A DNA stretch of 64,000 nucleotides, from assembly GCA_000383355.1 (NCBI GenBank), contig KB911090.1, positions 134,233 through 198,232 of the forward strand, written 5' to 3'. Shown in pieces: positions 45,215 to 54,777 of this stretch (positions are counted from its first letter, which is position 1; each line of letters opens with the position of its first letter). This DNA is from Flavobacterium sp. SCGC AAA160-P02. GTDB taxonomy: Bacteria; Bacteroidota; Bacteroidia; Flavobacteriales; Flavobacteriaceae. The notes below the pieces were generated by a model. That model was given only the letters and a program-made list of their open reading frames with translations. It made no database searches and was not told the origin of the DNA. A program made the position numbers and the translations under genes.

Positions 45215-47200
45215 ATGAAAAACGTGAAAAAAATATATAAATCAGTTTTAATCATTTTAGTGATTATAAGTTGTACAGACAGCCGAGATTTAGGGTTTTT
45301 AGAAGAAGTAGTTCTTCCTTCAAATATTAGCGCATTGTTTGATATTACCCAAGACAACTCAGGTCTGGTAACCATAACTCCTTCTGGTGAAGGGGCAAGC
45401 ACTTTTGAAATAGGTTTAGGAGATAGTTCAGAATCAGTAAGGATTACTTCTGGAGAAAGTATAGAGAATATCTACACAGAAGGAAGTTATAATGTTTCAA
45501 TTACTGCCTTCAATATTGTTGGCGATTCTACACAGGTAAATCAACAGTTAGTTGTGTCTTTTGAAGCTCCACAAAACTTAGAAGTAGTCATAGAAAATGA
45601 TGCTTCCACATCTAAACAGGTAAATATAAGTGCTACTGCAGACTTTGCAATAAGCTATGAATTTCATTCTGGTGAAACAGGAATAGACCAACCTGTAGCT
45701 ACAGCTAATATTGGTGATGGAATTTCTTATGATTACGAAACCCCTGGAATTTATTCTGTAAAAATAGTTGCAAAAGGTGGAGCTATTGAAACCACAGAGT
45801 ATAACGAAGACTTTGAGGTAACCGAAATTGTATTCCCTCTTAGCTCTGCTCCAACACCACCAAATAGAAATGATGTTGATGTAGTTTCTATTTTTAGTGA
45901 TGTATACACAGACGAAACATTAAATGAGCTTCCAACACCTTGGTCTTCTACTAACTTTGAAGAAGCCAACATAGATTCAGACAATATCTGGAAACTAACA
46001 AGCTTAGATTTTTTAGGTATTGTAACTAATTATGATGCTGGAATAGATCTCTCTGAAATGGAGAAAATGCATATTGACTATTGGGTACCCGAAGGAACAA
46101 CAAATGAATTATTTGTTAAAATTGTGAATACAGTAGACGGTGGTGAAGATATAGAATCTCTTGGAGCTACTACAGGAGGATCTTGGCAAAGCATAGAGCT
46201 AGATATTACTGCTTTTGATGGTGGTGATTTAGCAAATAAAGAAAAAATTACACAGATACTTATAGATTCTGATGGAGAAACTCCAGTTGCTTATATAGAT
46301 AATTTTTACTTTTATCGAGAAAGTACAACCTCCTCATTTGATGATGGTTTATTAACAAACGGAGATTTTGAAGGCGGAAGTGCTCCTTGGATTGTCGGTG
46401 TTGATGATGCTTCACCTGCTCCAGTAGTAACCGTTGGAGACAACACCTATTATTCTGTAGATGTAACAGCGGCAGGGAATGTATATGATGTAAATGTGAG
46501 TCAAAAAGTTGAAATTATTGGGGGGAATACCTATACGCTCACCTTCGATGCATGGTCAAACACAAACAGGTCTATAGATGCAGGTATTGGATTAAGTGCA
46601 GATCCTTGGTCTAATGATAAAGAAACCATTCAAATATCACCAACAAGAACAACCTTTACATTAACCTTAAGTGCGTCTGGCTTTGGAGCACCTAATGCAA
46701 GAGTTTTATTCGATATCGGTGGAGAGATCGGGCTTGTTAATATAGACAATGTTTCCCTAGTTCTTGGGGGTGGAAATCTACTAACCAATGGAAATTTTGA
46801 GGGTGGAAGTGCTCCTTGGATTGTTGGAGTTAATGACGCAGAAGCAGCTCCGGTTGTAACTATTGCAGATAATACTTACTACTCTAGAAATGTTACAGCT
46901 GCGGGGAATGTTTATGATGTAAATGTGAGTCAAAAAGTGGAAATTATTCAAGGAAAAACCTATTTCTTAACATTTGTTGCTTGGTCAGATACAAATAGGT
47001 CTATAGATGCAGGTATTGGATTAAGTGCAGATCCTTGGTCTAATGATAAAGAAACCATTCAAATATCACCAACCAAAACAACGTTTACATTAACCCTAGA
47101 AGCATCAGATTTTGGAGCTACAGACGCTAGAGTACTGTTCGATATTGGAGGAGAGGTTGGAGAAGTTAATATAGATGATGTCTCATTATCAATGAATTAA
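45215..47200 (+). CDS. Surface glycan-binding lipoprotein with PKD-like and tandem CBM4/9-type domains
   Basis: A 661-residue lipoprotein (VLIILVIISC, Cys 20) in the SusE/SusF position of the operon. The N-terminal 200 residues form two PKD/Ig-like beta domains, a central jelly-roll (about 205-375; NIWKLTSLDFLGIVTNYDAG) follows, and residues 379-661 are two near-identical carbohydrate-binding modules (NGDFEGGSAPWIVGV and NGNFEGGSAPWIVGV) of the CBM4/9 type. No catalytic motif is visible. It probably captures beta-glucan on the outer surface for GH16 and SusCD. Confidence 0.85.
   Translation: MKNVKKIYKSVLIILVIISCTDSRDLGFLEEVVLPSNISALFDITQDNSGLVTITPSGEGASTFEIGLGDSSESVRITSGESIENIYTEGSYNVSITAFNIVGDSTQVNQQLVVSFEAPQNLEVVIENDASTSKQVNISATADFAISYEFHSGETGIDQPVATANIGDGISYDYETPGIYSVKIVAKGGAIETTEYNEDFEVTEIVFPLSSAPTPPNRNDVDVVSIFSDVYTDETLNELPTPWSSTNFEEANIDSDNIWKLTSLDFLGIVTNYDAGIDLSEMEKMHIDYWVPEGTTNELFVKIVNTVDGGEDIESLGATTGGSWQSIELDITAFDGGDLANKEKITQILIDSDGETPVAYIDNFYFYRESTTSSFDDGLLTNGDFEGGSAPWIVGVDDASPAPVVTVGDNTYYSVDVTAAGNVYDVNVSQKVEIIGGNTYTLTFDAWSNTNRSIDAGIGLSADPWSNDKETIQISPTRTTFTLTLSASGFGAPNARVLFDIGGEIGLVNIDNVSLVLGGGNLLTNGNFEGGSAPWIVGVNDAEAAPVVTIADNTYYSRNVTAAGNVYDVNVSQKVEIIQGKTYFLTFVAWSDTNRSIDAGIGLSADPWSNDKETIQISPTKTTFTLTLEASDFGATDARVLFDIGGEVGEVNIDDVSLSMN
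46349..47197 (+). repeat. Tandem duplication of a 429-bp CBM-coding unit
   Basis: Unit 1 (46349-46777, residues 379-521) and unit 2 (46778 onward, residues 522-661) are arranged head to tail with a 429-base period. The block from TCTATAGATGCAGGTATTGG through the ATTCAAATATCACCAAC stretch is identical for over 80 bases, suggesting a recent copy or gene conversion. Confidence 0.85.
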
Positions 47201-47203
47201 AAA

Positions 47204-48970
47204 ATGAAAAAAATGAAACTATTTAAAAACATTCTTGGAGTATTTTTCTTAAGTATACTTCTTTTCACAGGTTGTCAAGAGGAGGATAAAGAATTTGGCG
47301 ATTTAATAGCGCCAACCAATATTACTTTAAGTTATGAGGTTCTTGGTCAAGATGATGAAAATCCAAACGGAGACGGTTCTGGAATTGTAACTTTTTCTGC
47401 TACAGCAGATGACGCCATTACTTTCATATATAGCTTTGGAGACAATACAAATAATGCGTCTGCGCCAAATGGAGCGTCTAGCCATAGATTTACAAGAACA
47501 GGAATTAGCTCTTATAATGTAACAGTTATTGCATCAGGTATTGGAGGTGTAACCTCATCTTCATCTGTAAATATTACTGTATTTAGTGCTTTTGATGATA
47601 TTGAAGCAAAATCGTTCTTATCTGGAGCACCAATAAGCCAAGATACTGATGGAACTGATGTTATAAGCATAAGTGCACCAGCAACCAAAACATGGTATTT
47701 AGATGATTCTAAAACAGGCCATTTGGGTGTTGGTCCATCATTAGCATTTGATATTGAAATTTATGGAGCGCCCAGAGAATATTATTATCCGAGTTTCTTT
47801 GCGGCACCTCCCGGAACATTTTGTGGAAGCGATGGAGATTGTTTTTGCGATGACGAATTAATTTTTACGCTAAACCCTGATGGAAGTATGAACTACCTTT
47901 TAGACAACAAAGGAACTACTTTCTTTAATGGTAATGCTGCTCATCAAGCAATTGCTGGCGGTGCTGGCGGTGCAGATGCTTGTTTAGATTTTAATACTTC
48001 TACAGTAAGTAATGTGTCTTTTGCTCCTGGTTCTGAAGATTGGAGTTTGGTTGCTGACCCTAGTTTTGAAGCTAGAGGAACTCAGATGAATTTTTCTGAC
48101 TCGGGTTTTATGAGTTATTACGTAGGTTCTTCTAGTTATGAAATTATTGAAATTACGGAAACAGAATTATATGTTAGAACTTTAGATGCAGTAGACCCAA
48201 ATTTAGCATGGTATCATAAATTTACTTCATCACCTGGAGGAGGAGATGTAGATGATGGGTATGTTTATACAAATTTGGTATGGGAAGATGACTTTAATAC
48301 AGCTGGTGCACCAGACTCAACTAAATGGACCTATGATCTAGGAACTACAGATATTTTTGGGAATGTTGGATGGGGTAATCAAGAAGCACAAAGTTATACT
48401 GATAATGCAGAAAATGTAATTGTTGAGAATGGATCTTTAAAGATTACAGCAAAGAAAGAAGGAGGTGATTATACTTCTGCTAGAATCAAAACTCAAGGAC
48501 TATATGATTTCACTTATGGTAGAGTTGAAGTGAGAGCAAAACTTCCATCTGCACAAGGAACTTGGCCTGCGATTTGGATGTTAGGATCTAATCACCCAAC
48601 TGTTGGATGGCCTTCCTCTGGAGAGGTAGATATTATGGAACAAAGAGGAAACGATAAATCATATGTAGAAGGTACATGTCACTGGTACAACACAGCAGGA
48701 GCGAATAATGCAAGTTATGGCGAAAATACTCCTATAGAAAACCCTTCCACAGAATTTCATTTATACACTTTAGAGTGGACAGAGGATGCTATTAAGATAT
48801 TTTTAGATGATGTACAATATTATGAATTAACCAATTCTGTAGACTTGCCATTTAATGGAAACTTCTATTTAATTCTAAACGTAGCCATGGGTGGAACTAA
48901 TGGTGGAAATATAGATCCTGCATTTACTGAAGATACTATGGAAATTGATTACGTAAAAGTGTTTCAATAA
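47204..48970 (+). CDS. GH16 endo-beta-1,3-glucanase (laminarinase) lipoprotein
   Basis: A 588-residue lipoprotein (FFLSILLFTGC, Cys 24) with a PKD domain (about 35-125), a central beta domain found in surface glycan-binding proteins (about 130-340; KTWYLDDSKTGHLGVGP) and a C-terminal GH16 domain (about 355-588). The catalytic line is SGEVDIMEQ: nucleophile E474, D476, acid/base E479. WPAIWMLG and the closing FYLILNVAMGG match GH16 laminarinases. It likely cuts beta-1,3-glucan at the cell surface. Last gene of operon A, followed by a strong palindromic terminator. Confidence 0.93.
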   Translation: MKKMKLFKNILGVFFLSILLFTGCQEEDKEFGDLIAPTNITLSYEVLGQDDENPNGDGSGIVTFSATADDAITFIYSFGDNTNNASAPNGASSHRFTRTGISSYNVTVIASGIGGVTSSSSVNITVFSAFDDIEAKSFLSGAPISQDTDGTDVISISAPATKTWYLDDSKTGHLGVGPSLAFDIEIYGAPREYYYPSFFAAPPGTFCGSDGDCFCDDELIFTLNPDGSMNYLLDNKGTTFFNGNAAHQAIAGGAGGADACLDFNTSTVSNVSFAPGSEDWSLVADPSFEARGTQMNFSDSGFMSYYVGSSSYEIIEITETELYVRTLDAVDPNLAWYHKFTSSPGGGDVDDGYVYTNLVWEDDFNTAGAPDSTKWTYDLGTTDIFGNVGWGNQEAQSYTDNAENVIVENGSLKITAKKEGGDYTSARIKTQGLYDFTYGRVEVRAKLPSAQGTWPAIWMLGSNHPTVGWPSSGEVDIMEQRGNDKSYVEGTCHWYNTAGANNASYGENTPIENPSTEFHLYTLEWTEDAIKIFLDDVQYYELTNSVDLPFNGNFYLILNVAMGGTNGGNIDPAFTEDTMEIDYVKVFQ

Positions 48971-49030
48971 AACATAAAATTAACGATAAGAGAGATTCTC
49001 TTTTTATCTGTTAATAGCTTAATGCTATAA

Positions 49031-49074
49031 AAAACAGTCTTAAAATAGTATACTATTTTAAGACTGTTTTTTTT
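49031..49074 (+). terminator. Perfect 40-bp palindromic terminator after operon A
   Basis: Bases 49031-49070 are a perfect palindrome with 20-bp arms (ending AAAATAGTA/TACTATTTT at the centre) and no spacer, followed by further Ts. It should stop transcription from operon A and, being symmetric, also act from the other side. Confidence 0.88.
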
Positions 49075-49191
49075 GTTAAAGTAAATACCTGGGCTTTCAC
49101 AAAAATCTAGTCTTCCTAAAATTTGTTATCTATAAAAAGCTTAGTCTGTATAAACAATAGGTTTGTTGAAAATTATATTTAAAATTTCAAA

Positions 49192-49354
49192 CCATACAAA
49201 TAACCTATTCACCCATACAAAACTACAACAAGTGTCCTTTTTGTATATTTAAATAAAAGTAATTGCTAGTTGTTTTCCCAATAAATAGGGTGGTGTGAAT
49301 AATAAAACCTTAATGTTTTACTTTTTTTATAAGAGTGTATGATTTTTGTCGAGG
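49192..49354 (+). promoter_or_regulatory. Upstream control region of operon B with CATACA half-sites
   Basis: CCATAC at 49192 and 49213 (21 bases apart, two helical turns), with CCCATACAAAACTACAACA then GTGT, closely matching the block upstream of SusC. GTGTATGATTTTTGTCGAGG at 49335-49354 matches the second block there. The repeated layout supports shared control of both operons. Confidence 0.6.
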
Positions 49355-49430
49355 TTTTATTTTGAAAAAGATGAAATGTTACCTTTAAATTAGCAAGTAA
49401 TCATTTTTTTTAATAATTCTAAAAATTATA

Positions 49431-51281
49431 GTGAAATTTAAATTCTTTACCATAAAAAAAATTCTATTGTTGTCTGTGCTTTCTTTGAGTACTTTTTCAA
49501 TGCTTTCCCAATCTGATATCGTTTCTATAAGAACATTTGAGAAAGGAAACACTCTGGTTGTAAACGGAAATAGTTTTATGATCAATGGAATGAACTGGGA
49601 TATGATTCCAATTGGAAAAGATGCAGTAAATACTAATTTCTGGAACAAATCAGATGAACTTATAAAGGCTGGCTTAGAGTTAGAAATGTCTCTCCTAAAG
49701 CAAATGAATGTAAATGCTATTAGACATTATTCTGATATCCCTTCTAAATGGGTGCAGTATATTTTCGAAAATTACGGTATTTACACCATGTTAAATCATT
49801 CTTTTGGCAGGTACGGACTAACTATTAATGGTGTTTGGGAGCCTATAACAGATTACTCAGATCATAACACTCAAAAAGTGTTATTATCAGAAATAGAAAC
49901 AGTAGTCAACAAATACAAAAATACTCCTGGTTTATTATTGTATTTACTAGGGAATGAAAACAACTATGGCCTTTTTTGGTCGGGTGCAGAAACTGAAGAT
50001 TTTCCAGAAGAAGAATCAAAGAAAAAAGCAGTTGGAGAAAAATATGGCAGGCCCATGTACAAGCTTATGAATTTGGCTGCTAAAAAAATTAAAGAATTAG
50101 ACCCAAATCATCCAGTTGCTATTTGTAATGGAGATGATCTATTTATTGATATTGTAGCAGAAGAATGTAGAGACATAGATATTTTTGGAGTTAATTCCTA
50201 CAGAGGGGCTTCTTTTACCAATCTGTTTAAAACTGTAAAAGAAACGTTGAATAAACCCCTTTTATTTACTGAATTTGGTGCAGATGCCTATAACTCAATT
50301 AATTCCAAAGAGGATCAAAGATCTCAGGCAAATTATCTCCTAGAGAACTGGAAAGAAATTTATGAAAATGCCGCAGGTATGGGAAAGTATGAGAACACTA
50401 TTGGTGGTTTTACTTTTCAATTTAGTGATGGCTGGTGGAAATATAATTTTGATCATAGAAAAAATGTTAGCAAACATGACACTGTTGCAACTTGGGCTAA
50501 TGGAGGATACTCAGTAGATCTTGAAGAAGGGGAAAACAATATGAATGAAGAATGGTTTGGAATTTGTGCTAAAGGACCAACAGATAACAACGGTTTGTAT
50601 AAATTGTATCCAAGAGCAGCCTATTATGTACTGCAACAAATTCATCAATTTAATCCTTACCAAGAAATAGCTAATACCAACTTGTTGCACAGCTATTTTA
50701 ATGGTATAAATCTTACAAATGCAATTATTAGAGGAAAAGAAAACGAAAGGATTCTTGCTAATCTAACAAAAGAGAAAGATTCTTTAATTATTGAGTCATC
50801 CGAAAAAAGAACTTCATCTATGCTTCATATTACTTTTGATGATGATTCTAAGGCTTTTAATTTCATCTCTTTTGGTGGTGCTTCTTTTAAAATTATAAAC
50901 AACCCTAAGCTACCAAAAAATAATACATCAACTTTAAAAGTTGGTGAAATTACAAACTCAGGAAATAATTGGGAAGGCAATTATATAGACCTAAAGAATC
51001 CTATACACTTAGAGAACGGAAATACTATTACCTTAACTGCTTATTCAAAAAAGCCCCTAAGTTTATTACTAAAACTAGAGAGAAAAAACAACAAAACTAT
51101 TTCAACAGAATACAACGTACTTCATACTGGAAATGGTTGGGAGGAGTTAAAATATACTTTTTCTTCCTCTAATAAATACAATAGATTGGTTATTTTCATT
51201 GATGGCCCAGGAACTACTTCTGGGAGTTTTTATATTGATGATATTACTCAGTCAAACTCAAAAATTCAACTAAAAAATTAA
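49431..51281 (+). CDS. Exported clan GH-A glycoside hydrolase (GH2-C-like), family unsure
   Basis: A 616-residue protein starting with GTG at 49431; no ATG gives a complete signal peptide (KKILLLSVLSLSTFSMLSQ). The TIM barrel (about 30-400) has the clan GH-A pair: acid/base E176 in YLLGNENNYG and nucleophile E281 in LLFTEFGADAY. The C terminus (about 490-616) is a CBM4/9-like jelly-roll ending in FYIDDI. By eye it resembles GH2 barrel-only proteins but lacks the GH2 N-terminal domains; GH5-, GH158- or GH72-like assignments remain possible. Position suggests a periplasmic beta-glucan hydrolase or transglycosylase. First gene of operon B. Confidence 0.8.
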   Translation: MKFKFFTIKKILLLSVLSLSTFSMLSQSDIVSIRTFEKGNTLVVNGNSFMINGMNWDMIPIGKDAVNTNFWNKSDELIKAGLELEMSLLKQMNVNAIRHYSDIPSKWVQYIFENYGIYTMLNHSFGRYGLTINGVWEPITDYSDHNTQKVLLSEIETVVNKYKNTPGLLLYLLGNENNYGLFWSGAETEDFPEEESKKKAVGEKYGRPMYKLMNLAAKKIKELDPNHPVAICNGDDLFIDIVAEECRDIDIFGVNSYRGASFTNLFKTVKETLNKPLLFTEFGADAYNSINSKEDQRSQANYLLENWKEIYENAAGMGKYENTIGGFTFQFSDGWWKYNFDHRKNVSKHDTVATWANGGYSVDLEEGENNMNEEWFGICAKGPTDNNGLYKLYPRAAYYVLQQIHQFNPYQEIANTNLLHSYFNGINLTNAIIRGKENERILANLTKEKDSLIIESSEKRTSSMLHITFDDDSKAFNFISFGGASFKIINNPKLPKNNTSTLKVGEITNSGNNWEGNYIDLKNPIHLENGNTITLTAYSKKPLSLLLKLERKNNKTISTEYNVLHTGNGWEELKYTFSSSNKYNRLVIFIDGPGTTSGSFYIDDITQSNSKIQLKN

Positions 51282-51293
51282 GTGCCATAAAAA

Positions 51294-54200
51294 ATGAGTA
51301 ACGAAACAAACACATTAACAAAAGATACTTCTATTAAGAAAAAGGATGTTCATTTAAAGTCTATAACTATAGACGATGAAATATATTATCAGATATCAAA
51401 TAATGACGCAATGCGTCCTTTCTTTATGAGCATTGTAAGTGATTCTAATCACTGGATGTTTATCTCCAGTAATGGGGGGCTTACTGCTGGAAGAAAAAAT
51501 TCTGAATATGCTTTATTTCCTTATTATACAGACGATAAAATTACAGAATCTGCAGACATTACAGGGAATAAATCTATTTTTAAAGTATACAAAGATACCC
51601 AAGAGTTTATGTGGGAACCTCTTGCGGTTAGGTCTTTAGGAAGCTATACTACCACTCAAAACCTTTATAAAAATAGGTATGGAAACAAAATTATATTTGA
51701 AGAAATTAATCATGATTTAGAGTTAATATTTAGATATCAATGGAGTTCCAGTAATGTCTTTGGTTTTGTTAAAAAATCTAAACTTATAAATACTGGAAAC
51801 GAGGCTGTAAAAGTTTGCTTACTTGATGGTATTCAAAACATTATGCCTGCTAGTATTGGAAGTGATGAACAAAACCAATCAAGTAATTTAGTAGATGCCT
51901 ATAAACGAAATGAACTTGAAGAAGCCACAGGTCTTGGAATTTTTGCCTTAAGCGCTATATTGGTAGATAAAGCAGAAGCAAGTGAAGCTCTAAGAGCAAA
52001 TATTGTTTGGTCTCTTGGTTTGGAAAACCCAAAGCATTTACTTTCATCTCTTCAACTGAATGATTTTAGATTGGGCAAATCTCTAGAACAAGAGGTAGAT
52101 GTTAAAGCAGAAAAAGGAGCTTACTTCTTAACTACAGATATATTCCTAGAAAAAGGAGCTTCTAAAGAGTGGATGATTGTTGCCAACGTACATCAAAACC
52201 ACTCCAATATAGCCAAGCTATCAAAACAAATTAGAGATGATTCTTCTTTGTTAGAGAAGGTGAATAATGATATTAATCTAGGAACAAAACGCCTTGTTGA
52301 GTTAAACTCAGCTTCCGATGCAATTCAAGTTTCTTCAGATAATTTAAAAGATACTCGTCATTTTGCAAATACACTCTTCAACATTATGCGAGGTGGAATT
52401 TTTGATAATAATTATCAAATTGAAAAATGGGATTTTAAAAACTATTTAGAACAAGCAAATACAAAAGTAGCCTTCACCTCAGAGGGTATTATAGCAACGC
52501 TTCCAGAAATGTTTTCTCTTTCTGAACTTCAGAAAATAGCCTACGATAATACCGATAAAAACTTTAGACGTCTTTGTTTGGAGTACATGCCTTTAAAATT
52601 TAGTAGACGTCACGGAGACCCAAGTAGGCCCTGGAATAAGTTCTCAATCAATACAAGAAATGAAGTTGATGGTTCTAAAATTTTAGATTATGAAGGAAAT
52701 TGGCGCGATATTTTTCAAAACTGGGAAGCCTTAGCTCATTCTTATCCTGAGTTCATTGAAAGCATGATTCATAAGTTTTTAAATGCAACTACTTTTGATG
52801 GCTATAATCCATACAGAGTAACAAAAGGAGGGTTTGACTGGGAAACCATAGAACCAGATGACCCTTGGTCTTATATTGGGTATTGGGGAGATCATCAAAT
52901 TATTTACTTGCTGAAATTTTTAGAGTTTATGAACAATCATAAACCTGGAAGGCTAGAGAGCTTCTTTACCAAAAATTTATTTGTGTATGCAAATGTTCCT
53001 TACAAAATAAAGCCATATCAAGAGTTGCTAAAAACTCCTAAAGACACCATTATTTTTGACCAAGATTTAGACGCTAAAATTCGTGAAGAACGAGCTTCAC
53101 TAGGAGCAGATGGTGCTCTGTTACGCGATGAACACAGATTTATTGTAAAAGCTAATTTTATAGAAAAAATACTAGCAACTTGCTTAGCTAAACTCTCTAA
53201 TTTTATTCCTGAGGGTGGAATTTGGATGAATACGCAAAGGCCAGAATGGAATGATGCCAACAACGCATTGGTTGGGAATGGTGTTTCTATGGTGACACTC
53301 TACTATTTACAGCGTTTTTTCAGCTTCTTTGAAGAACTATTGGCTACAACTTCAATTGAAGAGGTAGAAATTTCCAATGAAATTTCAGTGTTTTTTAATA
53401 AGGTATTAGCAACTTTTGAAGAAAATAAAAAGATGTTAGAAGGCCCAATTAATGATGCAAATAAAAAATTAATTCTAGATGCACTAGGGCAGGCAGGAAG
53501 TGATTATAGAGCGCAAATTTACGAGCATGCTTTTTCAGGAAGAAAAACAAGTCTTTCTATAGATCAATTGAAAGCATTTATTGAACTGAGTAAATCTTAT
53601 TTAGAGCACTCTATAAAGGCAAATAAGAGAGAAGACAATTTGTATCATGCTTATAACTTAATGACGGTAAACTCTGATAATTCTATTTCTATAAGCTATT
53701 TAAGTGAAATGTTAGAGGGGCAGGTTGCTGTTTTAAGTGCTGGCTATTTAAATGCAAGTGAAACCTTAGCTGTTTTAAATGCATTAAAGCAAAGTAAACT
53801 TTTTAGAAAAGATCAATACAGTTATTTACTATACCCTTTCAAAGAATTAAAAGGGTTTTTAGACAGAAATACCATCCCAGAAGAAGCCGTTTTATCATCA
53901 AAACTATTACAAGAGATGTTAAAAGACCGGGCTGTTGAAATTATAGAAAAAGATGTAAATGGAGACTTTCATTTTAATGGAAACTTTAAAAATGCAACTG
54001 ATGTCATTGAAGCCTTAGAAAAACTTTCAGAGACAAAGTATAGTGCGCTTTTAGCCTCAGATACTCCAAAAATTCTTCAAGCCTTTGAAGATGTTTTTAA
54101 CCACAAAGCATTTACAGGTAGATCAGGTACATTTTATGGCTATGAGGGCTTAGGGTCTATCTATTGGCATATGGTTTCAAAATTATTGGTAGCAGTTCAA

Positions 54201-54764
54201 GAATCTTGTTTAAAGGCAGTAACCGAAGGTGAAGATGAAATAATGATAGGGCATTTACTAGAGCACTTTTATGAAATAAATGAAGGGATTGGGGTTCACA
54301 AATCACCAGAGTTATACGGTGCTTTTCCAACAGACCCGTATTCTCATACTCCCGGAGGAAAAGGAGCTCAACAACCTGGAATGACCGGTCAAGTTAAAGA
54401 AGATGTTATTAGTAGGTTTGGTGAATTAGGGGTGTTTGTTAAGCATGGGAAGCTATATTTTAATCCATGTTTACTTAGAAGAGAAGAGTTTGTTTCTAAA
54501 GAAACCAACTTTGAGTATTCAAGTCTTTTTGATGGGAACAACCTAATAAAAATGCCAGTTAACTCCCTTGGGTTTACCTATTGCCAAGTACCAATTATCT
54601 ATCATATTGCCACTAAAGATCACCTAGAGATTTCTTTTAAAGACGGAACTTCTATAGGAATTGATTCGTTAGTCATAGATAAGATATCAAGTGAGAAAAT
54701 ATTTAAAAGAACTGGAGAGGTGGTTCAGATTAATGCGCATATAAACAGCACATACTTAAAATAG
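51294..54764 (+). CDS. Beta-1,3-oligoglucan phosphorylase (GH149-type)
   Basis: A 1156-residue cytoplasmic protein (no signal peptide) with an N-terminal beta-sandwich and a large (alpha/alpha)6 barrel, as in GH94/GH149/GH161 phosphorylases. Blocks typical of GH149 are DDPWSYIGYWGDHQIIYLL (the Asp after WG is a likely general acid), GRSGTFYGYEGLGSIYWHM, YGAFPTDPYSHTPGGKGAQQ and VKHGKLYFNPCLL. It should split beta-1,3-gluco-oligosaccharides with phosphate to glucose 1-phosphate. GH161 is the alternative. It sits 12 bases after the GH-A gene and before GH17, GH30 and the transporter, which fits intracellular phosphorolysis of imported laminari-oligosaccharides. Confidence 0.82.
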   Translation: MSNETNTLTKDTSIKKKDVHLKSITIDDEIYYQISNNDAMRPFFMSIVSDSNHWMFISSNGGLTAGRKNSEYALFPYYTDDKITESADITGNKSIFKVYKDTQEFMWEPLAVRSLGSYTTTQNLYKNRYGNKIIFEEINHDLELIFRYQWSSSNVFGFVKKSKLINTGNEAVKVCLLDGIQNIMPASIGSDEQNQSSNLVDAYKRNELEEATGLGIFALSAILVDKAEASEALRANIVWSLGLENPKHLLSSLQLNDFRLGKSLEQEVDVKAEKGAYFLTTDIFLEKGASKEWMIVANVHQNHSNIAKLSKQIRDDSSLLEKVNNDINLGTKRLVELNSASDAIQVSSDNLKDTRHFANTLFNIMRGGIFDNNYQIEKWDFKNYLEQANTKVAFTSEGIIATLPEMFSLSELQKIAYDNTDKNFRRLCLEYMPLKFSRRHGDPSRPWNKFSINTRNEVDGSKILDYEGNWRDIFQNWEALAHSYPEFIESMIHKFLNATTFDGYNPYRVTKGGFDWETIEPDDPWSYIGYWGDHQIIYLLKFLEFMNNHKPGRLESFFTKNLFVYANVPYKIKPYQELLKTPKDTIIFDQDLDAKIREERASLGADGALLRDEHRFIVKANFIEKILATCLAKLSNFIPEGGIWMNTQRPEWNDANNALVGNGVSMVTLYYLQRFFSFFEELLATTSIEEVEISNEISVFFNKVLATFEENKKMLEGPINDANKKLILDALGQAGSDYRAQIYEHAFSGRKTSLSIDQLKAFIELSKSYLEHSIKANKREDNLYHAYNLMTVNSDNSISISYLSEMLEGQVAVLSAGYLNASETLAVLNALKQSKLFRKDQYSYLLYPFKELKGFLDRNTIPEEAVLSSKLLQEMLKDRAVEIIEKDVNGDFHFNGNFKNATDVIEALEKLSETKYSALLASDTPKILQAFEDVFNHKAFTGRSGTFYGYEGLGSIYWHMVSKLLVAVQESCLKAVTEGEDEIMIGHLLEHFYEINEGIGVHKSPELYGAFPTDPYSHTPGGKGAQQPGMTGQVKEDVISRFGELGVFVKHGKLYFNPCLLRREEFVSKETNFEYSSLFDGNNLIKMPVNSLGFTYCQVPIIYHIATKDHLEISFKDGTSIGIDSLVIDKISSEKIFKRTGEVVQINAHINSTYLK

Positions 54765-54777
54765 AAAAGGAAACACT

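Larger units (their letters stand above)
48971..49430. other. 460-base intergenic region between operons A and B
   Basis: It holds the operon A terminator (49031-49074), then the operon B control region with CATACA half-sites (49192-49354). The remainder is AT-rich without a visible gene. Confidence 0.7.

Noticed and set aside
49431..49500. A later ATG start for the GH-A enzyme
   Set aside because: The next ATG lies at the end of the signal peptide and would destroy export; the GTG at 49431 gives a complete signal sequence.
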